Origin: Sphingomonas phyllosphaerae | GTDB lineage: Bacteria; Pseudomonadota; Alphaproteobacteria; Sphingomonadales; Sphingomonadaceae | Direction: 5' to 3' | Length of the DNA: 64,000 bases | Assembly: GCA_036946405.1 (NCBI GenBank) | Contig: JAQIJC010000001.1 | Location: 2,301,001-2,365,000, forward strand | In this document: positions 16,183-24,692 of the stretch, in pieces | Numbering within the stretch: the stretch's first letter is position 1 | Layout: every line of letters starts with the position of its first letter | The notes under the pieces: model-generated | The model's database searches: none | What the model saw: the letters and a program-made list of their open reading frames with translations, nothing else | What the model was told of the DNA's origin: nothing | Position numbers and translations under genes: made by a program

Positions 16183-17259
16183 TCAGGCCGGTGCTATCCG
16201 CGTCGCGGCGGCTGCCGCGCCGATCAGGCCGAGGCAGACCGCGATCGGGAGCAACGGCGCGATCATCGAGGGGCATTCGGCCGCGGCGCGGATCGTGGTG
16301 GCGATCGTAACGGGGCGGGCTGCCTGGCGGGCGAAGCGCCTCTGCCATGCCGTAGACGGCTCGGCGGCCAGCCATGCCTGCGCCGCCGACACGCCGCTCG
16401 CCAGCGCGATGCCCATGCCTTCGCCCGCCAGTGATGGGATTACCGCGGCCTGATCGCCGAGCCGGTAACAGCCGTCCGTCCCGTCATGTGCCCGCCAGCC
16501 ATAGGGCACGTTGGCGATCGCCTCGATTGCGGTGGCGTCGCCCGCGAGCCGATCGCCGAACGCGGGCAGCTCCTTGGCCAGCGCGGCGAGAAGGGCATCG
16601 GCGCTGCCCGCCTCGGTCAGTCGCGAGCGGCGGATGGCGAGACAAATGTTGGCGCTGCCATCCTCCTGTAGCACGATGCCGGCATAGCCGCGGTCGAACA
16701 GGTGCAGCTCGATCGCATCCCCAACGTATCGTGCGACGGCGGCACCCCGGCGGCGGGTGCGCAGGCCGAGCGTCGGATCGGACCCACGCGCCGCGGCGGG
16801 GCGGGCTGCGCCGCGCACGTCATGCTTGCCGCTGGCGAGGAACAGCGCGTCGCTCGCCAGCCGTGCGCCATCTCCGGTGCGGAGCGCCCCATCCTCGATC
16901 GCGCGCGCGACGACGCCGCGTTCGATGGCGGCGCCGCGCGCCTCCGCCTGCGCCAGCAACAGCGCGTCGAGACGCGCGCGCGACACGCCGATCGCGGGGG
17001 CGGGGAGCGCCGTTTCGACCATCCGGGCGCGCGCGAAGATGCGCACCCGTGTCACCCGCGCACGGTTGAGCGCATCGGCGGCGATGCCGAGCCGCGCGAG
17101 CGTCTCCAGCGTCCGCCAGCTCAGGAACCCGCCACACAGTGCGTCGCCGGTGTCGCGTGTACGCTCGATCACCAGCGGTCGCGCGCCGCCCCGTGCCAGC
17201 GTGATCGCCGCGGCGCTGCCCGCCGGGCCGCCGCCGAGGATCAGCGGCTCGCGACGCAT
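16183..17259 (-). CDS. FAD-dependent oxidoreductase, geranylgeranyl-reductase/hydroxylase-like
   Basis: 358-residue flavoprotein of the GR2 (PHBH-like) fold. FAD motif LILGGGPAGSAAA at the N-terminus; the second FAD motif is YRLGDQAAVIPSLAGEGMG; near the start DALCGGFLSWRTLETL fits the group's CxG loop. The last 30 residues are hydrophobic and may touch the membrane. It is the third gene of an operon with a methyltransferase (19-base overlap) and a type III polyketide synthase. By analogy with the Streptomyces srsABC pathway, it could hydroxylate or oxidise a phenolic lipid made by the synthase. A reductase of an alkyl chain is the alternative. Confidence 0.8.
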   Translation of the reverse strand: MRREPLILGGGPAGSAAAITLARGGARPLVIERTRDTGDALCGGFLSWRTLETLARLGIAADALNRARVTRVRIFARARMVETALPAPAIGVSRARLDALLLAQAEARGAAIERGVVARAIEDGALRTGDGARLASDALFLASGKHDVRGAARPAAARGSDPTLGLRTRRRGAAVARYVGDAIELHLFDRGYAGIVLQEDGSANICLAIRRSRLTEAGSADALLAALAKELPAFGDRLAGDATAIEAIANVPYGWRAHDGTDGCYRLGDQAAVIPSLAGEGMGIALASGVSAAQAWLAAEPSTAWQRRFARQAARPVTIATTIRAAAECPSMIAPLLPIAVCLGLIGAAAAATRIAPA

Positions 17260-17927
17260 AGCCGGAACGGAAAGGTGCGGAACACGCGGGCGTCGCTCAC
17301 CTTGGCTTCATTGAGCAACGACGGCCATTCATCGGGGCGGTAGCTGCGCGCGATCGACAGCCGTCCGTCATGCCGCACGATCGGATGCCAGCCGAACAGC
17401 GCGGCGAGCAGCGGCCAGCCGTGATAGGCGAAGCCGTGGCGGTGCAGGTCGTTGAGCAGCCAGCCAACGCGCGCTTCGTGCGCCATGAAGCGCAGGAAGG
17501 AGACCAACTGCTGCTGCGTCATATGGTGCGCGACGAGGCTGGAGATGATGAAATCCCAGCCGTCGCCGGCGAGATCGGCATAGTCGCCGGTGCGCCAGTC
17601 GATCGCGAGGTCCGCCGGTGTATGCGCGCGCGCCGCGGCCTCGCTGCGCGGGTTGAGGTCGACGCCGACCAGATCGAAGCCGACCCCGCGTCGTTCGCCC
17701 CAGCGCGCGATCCGCCGCAGCATGTCGCCGTCGCCATAGCCAACATCGAGCAGCCGGTAGCGCTCGCCGGGCTTCGTCAGACGCTCGAGGAATGCCAGCG
17801 TCGGTCGCGCCGCCATCGTCACGACATTGACCCGCGCCAGATCGGCAACGACCGCGGTATAGACGTCCGCCGGCAGGTCATCGGCGTCCATCAGTTCCTC
17901 GGCGGTGGCGCGCTGGTCGAGCATCAC
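17241..17927 (-). CDS. Class I SAM-dependent methyltransferase
   Basis: 228 residues with SAM motif I LLDVGYGDGDML (about 78-90), an acidic post-I residue in LVGVDLNPRS, and DWRTGDYADL for adenine contact. IISSLVAHHMTQQQL marks the substrate side, as in ubiquinone/polyketide-type methyltransferases. Start overlaps the polyketide synthase stop (ATGA) and its end overlaps the flavoprotein gene, so it is part of one transcript. It probably O- or C-methylates the product of the synthase; position unknown. Confidence 0.85.
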   Translation of the reverse strand: MMLDQRATAEELMDADDLPADVYTAVVADLARVNVVTMAARPTLAFLERLTKPGERYRLLDVGYGDGDMLRRIARWGERRGVGFDLVGVDLNPRSEAAARAHTPADLAIDWRTGDYADLAGDGWDFIISSLVAHHMTQQQLVSFLRFMAHEARVGWLLNDLHRHGFAYHGWPLLAALFGWHPIVRHDGRLSIARSYRPDEWPSLLNEAKVSDARVFRTFPFRLCVASR

Positions 17928-18979
17928 GCCGCGCTTTCAAACGCCAGCCCTTCGGCGGCGAGGCCGGGACCAAAGGCGAGCGCGATGCCATGCTCGACTG
18001 GCCGACCAGCCAGAACGCGCGCCAGCACGAACATCAGCGTCGCCGACGACATGTTGCCGTTGGCGGCGAGCACCGCGCGGGAGTCCTTCAGCGCGTCCGC
18101 GGGCAGCGCCAGCGCGTGCTCGACCGCGTCGAGGATCGAGCGGCCGCCGGCATGGACCGCCCAGCGATCGACCGCGCGTCCGCCGGTCAGCGTGGTGACC
18201 AGCGCCGGGTCGCGCAACGCGGCGCCGATCCGCCCCGGCACCTCGCCCGACAGATGCATCGCAAAGCCGTGGTCGGTGATGTCCCAGCGGATCAGCCCGG
18301 CCGCTGCGGGCAGGGTGGCGCTGAATGGCGCGCCGATCGCCAGCCCCTGCGGCGTTGCGGTGACCAAAGCGGCTGCCGCGCCATCGCCAAATTGCAGCAT
18401 GGCGAGCAGCGGCTCGAGCGTGCGTTCGGGTTGAAGGTGAAGTGTCGAAAGTTCGACGGTGACGACCAGCACGCGCGCCGCCGGTTCGGAGCGGATGATG
18501 TGCCGCGCGGTCCGCAGAGCGGCGACCGCGGCATAGCAGCCCATGAAGCCGATCAGCGTGCGCTCGACGCTGCCCGGCAGGTCGAGCGCACGCGCGAGGA
18601 TCTGGTCGACGCCGGGCGCGACGAAGCCGGTGCAGCTCGCGACCACCAGATGCGTAATGCCGTCGAGCTCGACCTGTGCACGCAGGTCGGCGATCGCCGC
18701 CAGCGCCAATGCAGGTGCCGCCTTCGCATAGAGCGCCATGCGCGCGCCGGTGCCGGGATGCGGCTCGGCGGCGTAGAAGCCGGTGGCGCCGACCGGCGAG
18801 CCCTGCTCGGCGGGGAGCACCGACCAGCGCTGCGCGATCCCGGCGCGCGCCGCCATGCGCGCGAACACGCGCGCCTCGCGATCGGGCAAGCGCTGCGCGG
18901 CCCAGTCGACGAAGGCGGTGTGGATGTCGTGTTCGGGCACGGCGGTGCCGATCGCGGCGATATGGGGCGTGACACGCAT
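17924..18979 (-). CDS. Type III polyketide synthase (chalcone/stilbene synthase family)
   Basis: 351-residue thiolase-fold enzyme that loads an acyl-CoA on a cysteine, extends it with malonyl-CoA and cyclises it to a pyrone or resorcinol. The Cys-His-Asn triad is complete: C116 in VASCTGFVAPG, H276 in RWAVHAGGR and N309 in ANGNMSSAT. The gatekeeper region around MLQFGDGAAA and the C-terminal GPGL motif (FGPGLAAEG) are typical. First gene of a three-gene minus-strand operon with a methyltransferase and an FAD enzyme. Bacterial relatives make alkylresorcinols or alkylpyrones from fatty acyl starters; the substrate here is inferred only from that context. Start is GTG or ATG codon at 18979, directly before the conserved HIAAIGTAVPEHD. 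Confidence 0.92.
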   Translation of the reverse strand: MRVTPHIAAIGTAVPEHDIHTAFVDWAAQRLPDREARVFARMAARAGIAQRWSVLPAEQGSPVGATGFYAAEPHPGTGARMALYAKAAPALALAAIADLRAQVELDGITHLVVASCTGFVAPGVDQILARALDLPGSVERTLIGFMGCYAAVAALRTARHIIRSEPAARVLVVTVELSTLHLQPERTLEPLLAMLQFGDGAAAALVTATPQGLAIGAPFSATLPAAAGLIRWDITDHGFAMHLSGEVPGRIGAALRDPALVTTLTGGRAVDRWAVHAGGRSILDAVEHALALPADALKDSRAVLAANGNMSSATLMFVLARVLAGRPVEHGIALAFGPGLAAEGLAFESAA

Positions 18980-19103
18980 TACCCGCGCTCAACGCCTGTG
19001 CAGTGATTTCGGCCCGGCGATTGCAGGGTTGCGGCGACAAGACGGATGCGATTCACGCGCCGCGGCTTATCTGCTTCTTGTCGTGACGCAATCGCTTGCG
19101 CGT

Positions 19104-20432
19104 TCAATCCGCGCGTCGGTCGCGCGCGGTCGTCCAGAAGGCGAGCCGCTTGCGGATCTCGCGCTCGTAGCCGCGCTCGCTGGGCTCGTAGAAGCGATGG
19201 TCGTCGCCGATCTCCGCCGGAAAGAAATCCTGGGCGGCATAGGCATCGGGGTAATCGTGGTCGTAGCGATAGCCCTCGTGATAGCCGAGTTCCTTCATCA
19301 GCTTCGTCGGCGCGTTGAGGATATGCTTCGGCGGCGGCAGCGAGCCGGTGTCGCGTGCCAGCGCGCTCGCGCGATCGAACGCGACGTAGGAGGCATTCGA
19401 CTTCGGCGCGGTCGCGACGTAATTGATCGCCTGTGCGAGGAACAGCCTGCCTTCCGGCATCCCGACGCGCTCGAACGCCTGCCAGGCGGTCATCACCTGC
19501 ACCAGCGCCTGCGGATCGGCCATGCCGACATCTTCCGACGCCGCGCAGCAGAGCCGGCGGAAGATCACCCCGGCATCCTCGCCGCCGCGCACCATCCGCG
19601 CCGCCCAATAAAGCGCGGCATCGGCGTCGCTGCCGCGCAGGCTCTTGTGGAAGCAGCTCAGCAGGTTGAAATGTTCTTCCTGCCCGCGATCGTAGAGCGG
19701 CGCGCGCTTCTGGACGATCGCCGCCAGCGCGGCGGTGTCGATCGACACGTCGGACTCGATCAGGAACAGCGTCTCGCAGAGGCCGAGCAGATAGCGCGCG
19801 TCACCATCGGCCATTGCAATCAGCGCGGCGCGCGCATCGGGATCGAGCGGCAATGTCCGTCCCTGCTGCGCTTCGCCACGCGTGATAACGGTGTCGAGGT
19901 CGGCGGCGGACAGCCGGTCGAGCGTGAAGACCTTGGCGCGCGACAGCAAGGCCGCGACGAGGCTGAAGCTCGGGTTCTCGGTGGTCGCGCCGATCAGCAC
20001 GATCGTGCCGTCCTCGACCGCGGGCAGCAGCGCATCCTGCACCGGGCGCGAGAAGCGGTGCAGCTCGTCGATGAACAAGGCGGTCGACTTGCCGGCGGCG
20101 CGCAGGTCGCGCGCGGTGGCGAGCGTGCGGCGCAGATCGGCGATCCCGGTCGACACCGCGGAGAGCTGGACGAAGGCATAGCCCGCCTCGGCCGCGATCA
20201 GCCGCGCGATCGTCGTCTTGCCGACGCCCGGCGGCCCCCACAGCACGAACGACGACAGCCGCCGTGAGCGGATCATCATCGCCAGCGGCGCGTCGGGGCC
20301 GAGCAGGTGGCGCTGGCCGATCACGTCGGCGAGCGCGCGCGGGCGCAGCTGGTCGGCGAGCGGGGCATGGGCGTCGGACGGAGCGGGGCTGGGGGGATCG
20401 ACGGGATCGAACCCGGCAAACAGGTCGGCCAT
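19104..20432 (-). CDS. rarA: Replication-associated recombination protein RarA (MgsA)
   Basis: 442-residue AAA+ ATPase of the clamp-loader clade that acts at stalled forks with SSB. Walker A GPPGVGKT (66-73), Walker B ALFIDELHRF, sensor 1 IGATTENPSF and the C-terminal tetramerisation part (FHKSLRGSDADAALYWAARM; GMPEGRLFLAQA; HEGYRYDHDYPDAY) are all present. The N-terminal ubiquitin-binding finger of eukaryotic WRNIP1 is absent, as expected in bacteria. Single gene, divergent from the PadR operon; its start lies about 45 bases from the first PadR palindrome. Confidence 0.96.
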   Translation of the reverse strand: MADLFAGFDPVDPPSPAPSDAHAPLADQLRPRALADVIGQRHLLGPDAPLAMMIRSRRLSSFVLWGPPGVGKTTIARLIAAEAGYAFVQLSAVSTGIADLRRTLATARDLRAAGKSTALFIDELHRFSRPVQDALLPAVEDGTIVLIGATTENPSFSLVAALLSRAKVFTLDRLSAADLDTVITRGEAQQGRTLPLDPDARAALIAMADGDARYLLGLCETLFLIESDVSIDTAALAAIVQKRAPLYDRGQEEHFNLLSCFHKSLRGSDADAALYWAARMVRGGEDAGVIFRRLCCAASEDVGMADPQALVQVMTAWQAFERVGMPEGRLFLAQAINYVATAPKSNASYVAFDRASALARDTGSLPPPKHILNAPTKLMKELGYHEGYRYDHDYPDAYAAQDFFPAEIGDDHRFYEPSERGYEREIRKRLAFWTTARDRRAD

Positions 20433-20478
20433 GTACGCTCATGTAAGGTGCGCGCGGGGCCGCGTCATGCGAGAAAGC

Positions 20479-20528
20479 GAAAATATATCTTGGATGCTCT
20501 TGTGCTAAATGCTTCAAGATATATCTTG
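20479..20528. promoter_or_regulatory. Two tandem palindromic operators before padR
   Basis: 20515-20528 is a perfect 14-bp palindrome CAAGATATATCTTG. A second site at 20479-20492 matches it in 12 of 14 positions, 36 bases upstream centre to centre. They lie between rarA and the PadR-type gene; PadR repressors bind AT-rich dyads of this kind and autoregulate. They stand out strongly from the GC-rich surroundings. Confidence 0.75.
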
Positions 20529-20559
20529 CTGCATCATGACACAGAATGGAGTCGATCGG

Positions 20560-21183
20560 ATGTTCGGTTTTTCGCACGGTGGCCGCGGCCGCCATCATCA
20601 TTTCGGACCGCGCGGCGGCGGTGGCGGGTTCGATCCCGAGCGGTTCTTCCACTGGATCGAGCGCCTCAACGACGGTGAGCATCGTCGTGGCGGCGGCGGA
20701 GGCGGCGGGCGCAGCCGGCGGATGTTCGATGGCTCGGAGCTGCGGCTGGTGCTCCTCAAGCTGATCGCCGACACGCCGCGCCATGGCTATGAACTCATCA
20801 AGGCGATCGAGACGTTGACCGGCGGTGCCTATGCGCCGAGCCCGGGGGTAGTCTATCCGACGCTGACCTTGCTCGACGAAATGGAGTTGATCGCGGAGCA
20901 GGCCAGCGAGGGGTCGCGCAAGCGCTTCGCCGTCACCGACGCCGGGCGTGCGCATCTCGACGAACAGGCAGAGGTGGTCGCGACGTTGATGGCGCGGCTG
21001 GAGGCGCTAGCGGCACAGCGCGCGCAGGGCGAAGGTGAGGGCGCGCCGGTCCGCCGCGCGATGCACAACCTCCGCCACGCGGTCATGGATCGCGTGAAGC
21101 GCGATGACGCCTCGCCGGAATTGCTCCACGAGATCGCCGCGCTGATCGACGAGGTGGCGCAGAAGGTGGAGCGGCTGAAGTGA
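20560..21183 (+). CDS. PadR-family regulator, YqjI-like
   Basis: 207 residues. A glycine/histidine-rich N-terminal extension (FSHGGRGRHHHFGPRGGGGG) precedes a PadR winged helix whose sequence (ELRLVLLKLIADTPRHGYEL; GAYAPSPGVVYPTLTLLDEM) closely recalls E. coli YqjI. YqjI is a nickel/iron-responsive repressor of the ferric-reductase gene yqjH and has a metal-binding His/Cys extension in the same place. Here the extension has histidines but no cysteines. The ATG at 20560 was chosen for GGAG eight bases upstream; earlier in-frame ATGs overlap the operator. It overlaps the DUF2218 gene (GTGA-type), so both are controlled together. Confidence 0.85.
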   Translation: MFGFSHGGRGRHHHFGPRGGGGGFDPERFFHWIERLNDGEHRRGGGGGGGRSRRMFDGSELRLVLLKLIADTPRHGYELIKAIETLTGGAYAPSPGVVYPTLTLLDEMELIAEQASEGSRKRFAVTDAGRAHLDEQAEVVATLMARLEALAAQRAQGEGEGAPVRRAMHNLRHAVMDRVKRDDASPELLHEIAALIDEVAQKVERLK

Positions 21184-21470
21184 CGGTGCGCGTGGCGCGC
21201 GTGCCGACGCATTCGGCGAGCCGCTATCTCCAGCAGCTCGCCAAGCATTGGAGCCACAAGATGGAGGTCAGCTTCTCCGAACAGGCGGCGACGATCGCCT
21301 TTCCGAATGGCGCGACGCTCGAGCTGCGTGCCGACAGCGAGACGCTCGACGTGCGGCTGGCGGTGCCGGAAGAGGGCGTGGTGGCGCGGATGGAGGAGGT
21401 GGTGGCGAGCCACCTTGACCGCTTCGCGTTTCGCGAGGCGCCGCTGACCTTCGACTGGCGGGCGGTGTGA
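21180..21470 (+). CDS. DUF2218 domain protein
   Basis: 96 residues covering a DUF2218 domain (ASRYLQQLAKHWSHKMEVSF; ATIAFPNGATLELRADSETL; VVASHLDRFAF). DUF2218 occurs alone or fused to siderophore-interacting ferric reductases. Starting GTG overlaps the PadR stop. Together with the YqjI-like repressor this points to a role in metal or siderophore handling, but no enzyme activity is known for the domain. Confidence 0.82.
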   Translation: MTVRVARVPTHSASRYLQQLAKHWSHKMEVSFSEQAATIAFPNGATLELRADSETLDVRLAVPEEGVVARMEEVVASHLDRFAFREAPLTFDWRAV

Positions 21471-21496
21471 TGTAAGCCCCGCCTCCCGACCGTCTG

Positions 21497-21549
21497 CCCT
21501 CAGCTTGTCGAAGGGCGTGTTGCGGAGCACGCGCTTCGACAGGCTGAGC
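21497..21549. repeat. Inverted repeat between convergent genes
   Basis: Arms CCTCAGCTTGTCGAAGGGCG and its near complement CGCGCTTCGACAGGCTGAG pair across an eight-base loop. Same word family as 4376-4398 and 12785-12887. Between DUF2218 and the glycosyltransferase gene, so a likely shared terminator. Confidence 0.75.
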
Positions 21550-21567
21550 ACGAACGGTTGGGAGCAA

Positions 21568-22719
21568 TCACGTCCGGGGAGACGAAAGCACCTCTTGATA
21601 CGCCTGCAACACCGCACCATTGGCGGTGTCCCAGCGGAAGTCTTGCGCGCGGTCGTGTGCGGCCCGTCCCATCGCCGCCCGCAACAGCGGGTCGGAGATC
21701 AACCGCGCGATCGCGGCGGCATAGCCGTCGAGGTCCTCCGGCGGTACGAGGAAGCCGGTGCGCCCGTCCTCCAGCAGGTCGACCGCGCCGGTCGCGCGTG
21801 CTGCCACCACCGGGACGCCGGCTGCCATCGCCTCCGAGGTCACCTGTCCCCAGGTCTCGGTGACGCTGGGATTGAACAGCAGGTCCATCGACGCGACCGC
21901 GCGGCCGAGATCGTCGCCGCTTTGGAAGCCGGCGAACGCTGCCTGCGGGACGCGCTCGGCGAACCAGTCGCGCGCCGGTCCCTTGCCGACCACCAGTACG
22001 CGGTGACGAACGCCGAGCGCGTCGAGCCGGGCGAGCACGTCAGCGAACACGCCGAGCCCCTTTTCGAGTACCAGCCGGCCGAGAAAGCCGATCGTCACCT
22101 CGTCATCCGCGATCCCCAGCGACCGTCGCCAGGCGAGATCGCGCGCATCGGGGTGAAAGCGGCGATGGTTGACCCCGCGACCCCAGATCGAGATCGGCGA
22201 GGTGACTCCCAGGTCGCGCACCACCTGCGCCATCGATGGCGTCGGCACCAGCACGCGGTCGGCGCGATTGTAGAAGCGGCGCAGGATCGCGACGATCAGC
22301 GGCTGGACCAACGACAGGCCGTAATATTGAAAATAGGTTTCGAAGCGGGTGTGGACCGTCGCGACCACCGGTACGCCGCGCCGTCGCGCCCAGGTGACCG
22401 CCGCATGGCCCAGGAACTCGGGCGCCGAGACATGCACCAGATGCGGGTCGAACGCTTCCATGTCGCGGCGTGGCCTGGCGGGAAGTCCGCGCCCCAGCTT
22501 ATACTCGCCGCGCCCGCCCGGCATCGGGATCGCGGGGACGTCGACAACCGTGCCACGCGCTTCGAACGCCGGGGTCGGCGTGGTCGGCGAGTAGACGCGT
22601 ACCTGCACCCCCTGATCGAGGAGGTAGCCGACCAGCAGGTTCTGCGCCTGGTTCGCGCCGTCGCGCACGTAATTGTAATTGCCGCTGACGAAGGCGACAC
22701 GCAGGTCGGACGGGTTCAT
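21568..22719 (-). CDS. GT4-family glycosyltransferase
   Basis: 383-residue GT-B enzyme. The N-terminal domain has the acceptor-side GANQAQNLLVGYLLDQG; the C-terminal donor domain shows LGRLVLEKGLGVFADVL, LVVGKGPAR and the EX7E-like NPSVTETWGQVTSEAMAAG. These are retaining enzymes using UDP- or GDP-sugars, often making glycolipids in this lineage. Start is placed at the ATG immediately before the first beta strand; an upstream ATG at 22749 is possible. It stands alone between convergent DUF2218 and the antiporter gene on the same strand. Donor and acceptor are unknown. Confidence 0.85.
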   Translation of the reverse strand: MNPSDLRVAFVSGNYNYVRDGANQAQNLLVGYLLDQGVQVRVYSPTTPTPAFEARGTVVDVPAIPMPGGRGEYKLGRGLPARPRRDMEAFDPHLVHVSAPEFLGHAAVTWARRRGVPVVATVHTRFETYFQYYGLSLVQPLIVAILRRFYNRADRVLVPTPSMAQVVRDLGVTSPISIWGRGVNHRRFHPDARDLAWRRSLGIADDEVTIGFLGRLVLEKGLGVFADVLARLDALGVRHRVLVVGKGPARDWFAERVPQAAFAGFQSGDDLGRAVASMDLLFNPSVTETWGQVTSEAMAAGVPVVAARATGAVDLLEDGRTGFLVPPEDLDGYAAAIARLISDPLLRAAMGRAAHDRAQDFRWDTANGAVLQAYQEVLSSPRT

Positions 22720-22767
22720 GATCCGCCCGCTAGCCGCGATGTGCGGCAAAATCGCGACCGTTTGTCC

Positions 22768-24549
22768 TCAAGCGGGTCGGATTTCGTCGCTGCGCCGGAT
22801 GCGCCGGATCCGCGGTTGCCGCTCCAGCATCGCGGTGCGGCGGATCGTCTCGCGCAATTCCTCACGCTTTTCGTGGATCGAGGCGATCACCGGCCCCATC
22901 GCGACGCCGAGATCGACGAGCACCGCCTCCGACAATTGCAGCGAGCTTTCGAGCGTTTCCGGGACCGCGTCGGTCACCCCGGCCTTGTAGAGTTCGGCGG
23001 CATGCGCGGTGTCGCGCGCGCGGGCGATGATCGGCAACGCCGGGAAAGCGGCGCGCAATCGCTTTGTCAGTCGCACCGTCAATACTGGATCGTCCATCGT
23101 CAGGATCAGCACGCGCGCGCTCGCCAGATCGAGACGATCGAGCAATTCGGCGCGCGCGACGTCGCCGAAGATGATCGGGTAGCCGCCGGCGCGCGCCTGC
23201 GTCACCGCGTCGATGTCGGCCTCGACCGCGACATAGCGTTGTTCGTGGCGTGCCAGCATGTCGGCGACCATCCGCCCGACACGGCCGAACCCGAACACCA
23301 CCGCACGCTGCCCCTCGACGTGATCGAGCGTATCGGGGCGCAAGCCGTCGCGCTTCTCGATCCGTCGCGCGATCAGGCGGCCGAGCAGCGCCAGCAAGGG
23401 TGTGATCGTCAGCCCGATCGCGGTGACGGTCTGCCAGAAGCTGGCGGTGGCGGCGGTGATGAGCTGCGCCTGCGCCGCGGTAGCAAGCACGATCAGCGTC
23501 GTTTCCGACGGGCTGCCCATCAGCATCCCCGTTTCCGCAGCGATACCGGGGCGCGCATTGGCGACGCGCAGCAGCAGATAGGTGACCACCGCCTTGACCG
23601 TAACGACGCCGAGCACCGCGGCGAGCAGCGGCATCCAGTTGCGCGCGATCGCGCCGAGATCGAGGCTCATGCCGACCGTGATGAGGAACACGCCGAGCGC
23701 GAGCCCCTTGAACGGCGCGGTCATTACCTCGACCTCGGTGTGGTATTCGGTTTCGGCGATCAGCAGCCCGGCGAGCAGCGCGCCGACGATCGGCGACAGC
23801 CCCGCCGCAGTGGTCGCGACGCTGGCGACGATCACGACCAGCAAAGAGGCGGCGAGGAACAGCTCAGGGCTCTTGGTGCGCGCCGCCTGTGCGAACAGCC
23901 GCGGCAGCACCAGCCGACCGCCGACGTACATCGCGACCACGGTCAGCCCGCCGCGCAGCGCCACCCCGGCGATCCCGACCCAGCCCTCGTCGCTGGCGGT
24001 CGGCGCCATCGCCCCCAGTGCGAAGATGATCGGGACAAGCGCGAGGTCCTGGAACAGCAGGATCGCGAAGGCACCGCGTCCGACCGGGCTGGTCGTCCCG
24101 ACCAAAGGCAGCACCAACGCGGTCGACGACAGCGCGAGCGCGAGCCCAAGCCCGGCCGAGCCGCCCCAGCTCTGCCCCATCAGGTGCAAGGCGACCCCGA
24201 CCAGCGCGGCACAGCCGACCAGCGCCGCGGGTCCGGTGCCGAACACCAATTGCCGCATCGCCCATAGTCGTCGGAACGACAGCTCCAGTCCGATCGAAAA
24301 TAGCAGCAGCACGATGCCGAACTCGGCGAACGGCTCGATCGATTCCGGGTCGGAGATCGTGAAGTAATAGAGCCACGGCGCGCGCGGCACGAGTGCGCCG
24401 AGCCCGGCGGGGCCGACCAGCGCGCCGACGAGGATGAAGCCGATCACCGGGCTGATCCGGAAACGTGCGAACGCCGGGATCACCAGCCCTGCGGCACCCA
24501 GCACCACCAATGCGTCCGAGAAGCCTTCGTTGTGCAGTCCGATCGCCAT
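22768..24549 (-). CDS. CPA2 cation:proton antiporter with TrkA-N domain (KefB/YbaL-like)
   Basis: 593 residues: about twelve membrane segments of the Na+/H+ exchanger fold (EFGIVLLLFSIGLELSF; ALALSSTALVLPL; LLFQDLALVPIIFALGA) followed by a cytoplasmic RCK/TrkA-N nucleotide-binding domain (VVFGFGRVGRMVADML; IIFGDVARAELLDRL). Such proteins exchange K+ or Na+ for protons, gated by nucleotide or glutathione adducts. No KefF/KefG partner is adjacent. The ATG chosen precedes MAIGLHNEGF; no clear ribosome site is visible and an upstream start at 24642 cannot be excluded. Confidence 0.88.
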   Translation of the reverse strand: MAIGLHNEGFSDALVVLGAAGLVIPAFARFRISPVIGFILVGALVGPAGLGALVPRAPWLYYFTISDPESIEPFAEFGIVLLLFSIGLELSFRRLWAMRQLVFGTGPAALVGCAALVGVALHLMGQSWGGSAGLGLALALSSTALVLPLVGTTSPVGRGAFAILLFQDLALVPIIFALGAMAPTASDEGWVGIAGVALRGGLTVVAMYVGGRLVLPRLFAQAARTKSPELFLAASLLVVIVASVATTAAGLSPIVGALLAGLLIAETEYHTEVEVMTAPFKGLALGVFLITVGMSLDLGAIARNWMPLLAAVLGVVTVKAVVTYLLLRVANARPGIAAETGMLMGSPSETTLIVLATAAQAQLITAATASFWQTVTAIGLTITPLLALLGRLIARRIEKRDGLRPDTLDHVEGQRAVVFGFGRVGRMVADMLARHEQRYVAVEADIDAVTQARAGGYPIIFGDVARAELLDRLDLASARVLILTMDDPVLTVRLTKRLRAAFPALPIIARARDTAHAAELYKAGVTDAVPETLESSLQLSEAVLVDLGVAMGPVIASIHEKREELRETIRRTAMLERQPRIRRIRRSDEIRPA

Positions 24550-24692
24550 GGAAGGGACTGTACGCAGGCGAAATGTGGTTTGTCGCCCTTCGTGACCCGA
24601 AAAATGCGGATTGCCGGTCAAGTGGCTGCCGATGCTCGACAAAGCCGGGTGCGAACGTCAGTCTGGCTGCCATAACCAGATCGGGAGTTCGC

